From: Thermoplasmata archaeon
GTDB taxonomy: Archaea; Thermoplasmatota; E2; UBA202; JdFR-43
Direction: 5' to 3'
DNA length: 17,082 nucleotides
Assembly: GCA_021163175.1 (NCBI GenBank)
Contig: JAGGXG010000081.1
Location: forward strand, 1-17,082
Positions within the stretch are counted from its first letter, which is position 1. Every line of letters starts with the position of its first letter. Position numbers and translations under genes: made by a program. This document shows positions 14,162-17,082 of this stretch, piece after piece. The notes beneath the pieces are model-generated. The model was not told the origin of the DNA, ran no database searches, and was given only the letters and a program-made list of their open reading frames with translations.

Positions 14162-14425
14162 ATGGTGAAGGAGGAAGACTTGAAGAAGATTGGTATGATG
14201 CTGCATGAGCTATCTGAAGATATATCTGTTCCGAGAAATATAAGGAGAGGAGCAAGAGAGGCAAAAGAGATATTGATGAATGAGAATGAGTCACTCGATG
14301 TTAGGGTTGCATCGGTTATGTCAATATTGGATGAGCTTGTGAATGATCCAAATGTTCCCATACATGGCAGAACAGCCATATGGAACATAATGAGTGCTCT
14401 GGAAGCTCTTACAGCACAGGAATAA
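14162..14425 (+). CDS. UPF0147 family protein
   Basis: This 87-residue protein of unknown function belongs to a small archaeal family. The start ATG at 14162 is preceded by GGTGAT with 3-4 nt spacing, which I prefer to the in-frame TTG at 14150. The sequence is fully helical in character. Typical family pieces are MLHELSEDISVPRNIRRGA (residues 13-31), EAKEILMNENESLDVRVASV and NDPNVPIHGRTAIWNI, with the conserved PRNIRRGA and DPNVP. It has no signal peptide or membrane segment. It stands alone between iorB and the converging minus-strand genes; the 20-nt gap to the next stop leaves room only for terminators. Confidence 0.9.
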   Translation: MVKEEDLKKIGMMLHELSEDISVPRNIRRGAREAKEILMNENESLDVRVASVMSILDELVNDPNVPIHGRTAIWNIMSALEALTAQE

Positions 14426-14440
14426 AAAATAAAAAAGGGA
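14423..14440 (-). terminator. Poly-T terminator of the minus-strand unit
   Basis: Read on the minus strand just after the 68-residue gene, the DNA is CCTTTTTTATTTTTTATT. Archaeal intrinsic termination relies on such T-runs on the non-template strand. It fits the end of the minus-strand unit at this convergent junction. On the plus strand, TTACTTCTTTTTCC at 14446-14459 could end the UPF0147 transcript. Confidence 0.5.
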
Positions 14441-14445
14441 TGAGA

Positions 14446-14652
14446 TTACTTCTTTTTCCTTAGGAAGGGAAGACCTGTTCTCTTGTTCTCTACCACTTCG
14501 TAGCCTCTCGGGAGCTTATCCACTGGCTTCCCACTTTTTGGTTTTCTTGCGCTAAAGAAGTATATCGTTTGCACCTTCCCTCCCTTCAATTTTACATCTC
14601 TTGTATAGAGGGTATATTCTTTCCCCTTCGAGCTTTTATATTTGTATGCCAT
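14446..14652 (-). CDS. Conserved small basic protein, 68 residues, function unknown
   Basis: The protein reads MAYKYKSSKGKEYTLYTRDV at the start, then QTIYFFSARKPKSGKPVD, and ends in GYEVVENKRTGLPFLRKKK. This pattern (aromatic N-terminal strand, IYFF, GYEVVEN-x-RTGLP-x-L with a basic tail) resembles short proteins I associate with archaea and some bacteria, but I have no firm family name. It looks like a compact beta protein and may bind nucleic acid, given its charge. A strong purine-rich ribosome binding site (GGAGAGGAGAGGAT) precedes the ATG. It lies 54 nt downstream of the 50-residue membrane gene and could be the last gene of the ATP synthase unit; a TTTAAAT at about 14686-14692 could also give it its own promoter. 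Confidence 0.8.
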   Translation of the reverse strand: MAYKYKSSKGKEYTLYTRDVKLKGGKVQTIYFFSARKPKSGKPVDKLPRGYEVVENKRTGLPFLRKKK

Positions 14653-14706
14653 TTTATCCTCTCCTCTCCTATATATCTAATGAGAATTTAAATCCTTCGA
14701 TATTTT

Positions 14707-14859
14707 TCAGATAAGCCAATAGAGAAGAGCTGCTGCAACGCCAAGAATAACAAAAATTATCCATATGATGTAGAGCAATGTTATTCTACGCAACCATTTT
14801 GCTTTCTTTTCCGGAGTGTCAAAAAACTCTCCCAGCAATTCATCATCTTCAATATTCAT
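14707..14859 (-). CDS. Small single-helix membrane protein coupled to ATP synthase subunit D, 50 residues
   Basis: I read this frame directly: ATG at 14859, TGA at 14709-14707. The protein starts MNIEDDELLGEFFDTPEKKA and continues KWLRRITLLYIIWIIFVILG, then VAAALLYWLI. An acidic N-terminal segment is followed by a basic anchor (KAKWLRR, 19-25) and one hydrophobic helix (about 26-50) that reaches the C terminus. The ATG lies inside the last codons of atpD, overlapping by 11 nt, so it is probably translated by coupling. Methanosarcina A-ATPase operons also carry a small gene (ahaG) after subunit D; homology to it is not established. The clear membrane-protein design argues against chance. Confidence 0.7.
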   Translation of the reverse strand: MNIEDDELLGEFFDTPEKKAKWLRRITLLYIIWIIFVILGVAAALLYWLI

Positions 14860-15484
14860 GCTTTTTCATCAATGCCTTTATCCTTTTCCTTCTGAAAAAG
14901 TCCTCTCTTTCTCTCTCTTCAAGCTGCCTTTCAATATATGAAATCGTCGCCAATATGCGGGGAATAAAAATATGCTCCAAAGCGTTTACACGCCTCTTTG
15001 TCTTTTCAATTTCTTTTCCAAGTCTCTGAATGCTAGATTCTATGGAAGCAACTTCAATTATTTTTTCCATTGCATATCTTGCTTTTCTAACAGCTTCATC
15101 AAAGGAAGAATTTGTTGTAAGAAATCCGTATCTGGGTTCCTCGCCATTTTGCAATTCAAATTCTTCTATGGAAACGCCCATTATGTTTTTTCTCTTTGCA
15201 TTCACTTCTCTTTCCCTTGCAATTCTTTCTGAAATGCTCCTTACTTTTTCCTCTCCAAGTAGCATTTCCGCTTCAATAAGCTTTTCATATGCTTCTCTCA
15301 AAGCTTCTTCCATTTCCCTCCTTTTCTCCTTCCTTTTCTTTATTATTTCAAAAAATGAATTTACAAGAGCATCTCTTTTTTGGGAGAGTAATTCATGTCC
15401 TTTTACAGCTAAAGCTTTTCTTTTTCTTATTTGAAGCAATTCCATTCTTGTTGGATTTACTCCCTCCAATATCTCTTTCGCCAT
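14849..15484 (-). CDS. atpD: A-type ATP synthase subunit D
   Basis: Subunit D forms the central rotating stalk that couples the catalytic A3B3 head to the membrane ring. The 211-residue length is typical. The N terminus GVNPTRMELLQIRKRKALAVK and the C-terminal ALEHIFIPRILATISYI are family signatures, within long helices of coiled-coil character at both ends (about 8-75 and 145-205). The start ATG at 15484 comes 1 nt after the atpB stop (TGAAATG). Its last 11 nt overlap the start of a small membrane protein gene. Confidence 0.95.
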   Translation of the reverse strand: MAKEILEGVNPTRMELLQIRKRKALAVKGHELLSQKRDALVNSFFEIIKKRKEKRREMEEALREAYEKLIEAEMLLGEEKVRSISERIAREREVNAKRKNIMGVSIEEFELQNGEEPRYGFLTTNSSFDEAVRKARYAMEKIIEVASIESSIQRLGKEIEKTKRRVNALEHIFIPRILATISYIERQLEEREREDFFRRKRIKALMKKHEY

Positions 15485-15485
15485 T

Positions 15486-16856
15486 TCATCCCTTGTAATA
15501 TTTGTTTATATATTTCTCATCAATCTTCTTAAGCTCTGTTTTCGGAAGCATTGAAAGAAGTTTCCATCCTAAATCGAGGGTTTCTTCAAAAGTTCTATCT
15601 TCATTTCTTCCTTGCCTCACAAATTTATCCTCAAATTCATCTGCAAATTCAAGGTATTTTTTGTCTCTTTCTGTTAAGGCTTCCTCTCCTACAACAGCCA
15701 CCAGGTCGCGCAAATCGCATCCTTCTGCATATGCAGCGTAAAGCTGATTTGAAAGCTGGTGATGGTCTTCTCTTGTTCTGCCCTCGCCTATGCCTTCCGC
15801 CATGAGGCGCGATAAGGATGGAAGAACCGCTATAGGTGGATATATTCCTTTGTTGTGGAGTTCGCGAGAAAGAACGATTTGTCCCTCTGTAATGTAGCCA
15901 GTTAAATCTGGAATTGGATGAGTTATGTCATCGTCTGGCATCGTGAGTATTGGAATTTGTGTTATCGAGCCTTCTTTTCCCTGTATTCTTCCCGCCCTTT
16001 CATATATCTGCGCCAAGTCAGTATACATGTATCCAGGATAACCACGCCTTCCAGGCACTTCCTCGCGAGCCGCCGAAATTTCTCGCAACGCTTCAGCATA
16101 ATTTGTCATATCTGTCAATATAATGAGGATATGCATTCCTTTTTCAAAAGCAAGGTATTCAGCAGTCGTTAAAGCAACTCTCGGCGTGATTAAACGCTCG
16201 ATAGCAGGATCATTGGCAAGATTAAGGAACAAAATGCTTCTTTCTATCGCTCCTGTTTCCTCAAAATCCTTCATGAAAAAGTCTGCCTCCTCGGCTGTTA
16301 TTCCCATGGCAGCGAATATAACAGCAAATTCTTCCTGTCCTGTAACCTTAGCCTGCCTCGCTATCTGGGCAGCAAGCTCATTGTGCGGCAAACCAGCGCC
16401 ACTAAAAATCGGGAGTTTTTGCCCTCTAACGAGTGTGTTCATTCCATCTATGGTTGATATGCCTGTCTGAATGGGATCGCGAGGATATTCTCTTGCAGAA
16501 GGATTGATAGGAAAGCCATTCACATTCCTTATTTCTTCTGGAATTGGAGCAGGTGAGCCATCTATGGGGCGAGCCATCCCATCGAATACACGCCCAAGCA
16601 TTTCCTCGCTTACTCCAATTTCCATTGGCTTGCCTGTGAATATAACGCTCGTGTTTTTTGTATCCAAGCCGCGAGTTCCTTCAAAAACCTGAACCACAGC
16701 TTTTCCTTCTCCTGCCTCCAGGACTTGCCCGAGCCTTTCTCTTCCGGTTGATTCAACAATTTTAACTATTTCCCCATATCCAACTTCTTTTACGCCTTCG
16801 ACAATCATCAATGGACCAGCTATCTCACTTACAGTGGTATATTTTATTTCCTTCAC
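15486..16856 (-). CDS. atpB: A-type ATP synthase subunit B
   Basis: Subunit B is the non-catalytic nucleotide-binding subunit alternating with A in the A3B3 head. The 456-residue protein shows the beta-barrel start (VSEIAGPLMIVEGV), then RPIDGSPAP, DPIQTGISTIDGMNTLVRGQ, and FSGAGLPHNELAAQIARQ (151-168). In the last, the P-loop lysine of catalytic subunits is absent, as expected for B. ERAGRIQGKEGSITQIPI and the C-terminal helical domain follow. The start codon is GTG at 16856; no in-frame ATG lies close upstream, and a TATA-like box 24 nt before the GTG suggests leaderless translation. atpD follows 1 nt after its stop. Subunit A, usually directly upstream of B, is not adjacent here. Confidence 0.95.
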   Translation of the reverse strand: MKEIKYTTVSEIAGPLMIVEGVKEVGYGEIVKIVESTGRERLGQVLEAGEGKAVVQVFEGTRGLDTKNTSVIFTGKPMEIGVSEEMLGRVFDGMARPIDGSPAPIPEEIRNVNGFPINPSAREYPRDPIQTGISTIDGMNTLVRGQKLPIFSGAGLPHNELAAQIARQAKVTGQEEFAVIFAAMGITAEEADFFMKDFEETGAIERSILFLNLANDPAIERLITPRVALTTAEYLAFEKGMHILIILTDMTNYAEALREISAAREEVPGRRGYPGYMYTDLAQIYERAGRIQGKEGSITQIPILTMPDDDITHPIPDLTGYITEGQIVLSRELHNKGIYPPIAVLPSLSRLMAEGIGEGRTREDHHQLSNQLYAAYAEGCDLRDLVAVVGEEALTERDKKYLEFADEFEDKFVRQGRNEDRTFEETLDLGWKLLSMLPKTELKKIDEKYINKYYKG

Positions 16857-16875
16857 GCCACTAAATGCTCTTTGC

Positions 16876-16884
16876 TTTTTAAAA
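16876..16884 (-). promoter_or_regulatory. Promoter of the atpB-atpD unit
   Basis: On the minus strand TTTTAAAAA is centred about 24 nt before the GTG start of atpB. No Shine-Dalgarno is visible between box and start. This supports independent transcription of atpB-atpD with a leaderless 5' end. Confidence 0.45.
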
Positions 16885-16888
16885 TTTT

Positions 16889-17082
16889 AGGATTGATGTT
16901 TTTGCAATTTCGCATAATCTGCATACTTACATGGCATCATCATGCTTATTTTTTAGTTAATTTTTCGACACCTATGTAAAGCCCGCTTCGTTATTATATG
17001 CAATTTCAATTTTTATGCCTTATGATATACACCTATTCGTGGCAAAGCCACATTATGACTACTTCATCCATGGCTAAGAAGC
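16889..17082. other. Intergenic region upstream of atpB, with a possible plus-strand gene start at the edge
   Basis: I see no subunit A coding sequence here: all three minus-strand frames contain early stops. On the plus strand TTATTATATGC (about 16991-17001) is TATA-like and lies about 26 nt before an ATG at 17022, which opens MIYTYSWQSHIMTTSSMAKK to the window end. That could be the start of a divergent leaderless gene, but 20 codons are too few to be sure. A competing ATG at 17015 leads to a TAA within 20 codons. A GTGGC-AAA-GCCAC hairpin sits at 17039-17051. Confidence 0.25.

Noticed and set aside
17039..17051. GTGGC-AAA-GCCAC hairpin taken as a terminator
   Set aside because: Five-base stem with no T-run after it on either strand; archaeal termination does not depend on such hairpins.

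Overview
The window is a stretch of AT-rich archaeal chromosome. The archaeal assignment rests on a CDP-archaeol synthase (ether-lipid synthesis), A-type ATP synthase subunits B and D, an archaeal-style ribosomal protein cluster in the order L3-L4-L23-L2-S19-L22-S3, a UPF0147 protein, and TATA-type promoters. The gene content suggests a peptide-fermenting euryarchaeal lineage, perhaps Thermoplasmatota or a relative. That lineage call is an inference from gene content and was not tested with a tree.

Layout. (1) 1-4463, minus strand: the ribosomal protein operon, transcribed leftward from a TATA box near 4490 and running off the left edge inside S3. Genes are 1-12 nt apart or overlap. (2) 4571-6452, plus strand: a membrane-linked operon holding a DUF1614-like/RDD fusion protein, CDP-archaeol synthase (carS), and a 55-residue cysteine-rich putative zinc protein. 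(3) 6583-10985, plus strand: a secreted C1A (papain-type) peptidase, a fragment of a lost gene, an alpha/beta hydrolase, a decayed small gene, and a secreted C11 (clostripain-type) protein whose catalytic His position is Val. (4) 11081-14108, plus strand: an ADP-forming acyl-CoA synthetase beta subunit, then iorA and iorB, joined by ATGA overlaps. (5) 14162-14425, plus strand: a UPF0147 protein. (6) 14446-16856, minus strand: ATP synthase subunit B, subunit D, a 50-residue one-helix membrane protein overlapping the end of D, and a 68-residue conserved small protein. (7) 16857-17082: intergenic sequence with the B promoter and perhaps the start of a plus-strand gene.

Function. Regions 3 and 4 fit amino-acid fermentation. 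Secreted peptidases would break down protein. IorAB would oxidise aryl pyruvates from aromatic amino acids to aryl-acetyl-CoA with reduced ferredoxin. The ADP-forming synthetase would then make ATP from the thioester. The links between regions are inferred; the individual family calls are strong.

Translation starts fall into two classes. First genes of units (C1 peptidase, hydrolase, acyl-CoA synthetase beta, ATP synthase B) have a TATA-like box about 23-26 nt before the start codon, so their mRNAs are probably leaderless. Many internal genes have GGTG/GAGG Shine-Dalgarno sequences 3-6 nt before the start. I saw no tRNA, rRNA, CRISPR array or insertion sequence. The possible novelties are modest: the DUF1614-RDD fusion, the apparent C11 pseudo-peptidase, two very small genes, and an atpB with its own promoter and no adjacent atpA.
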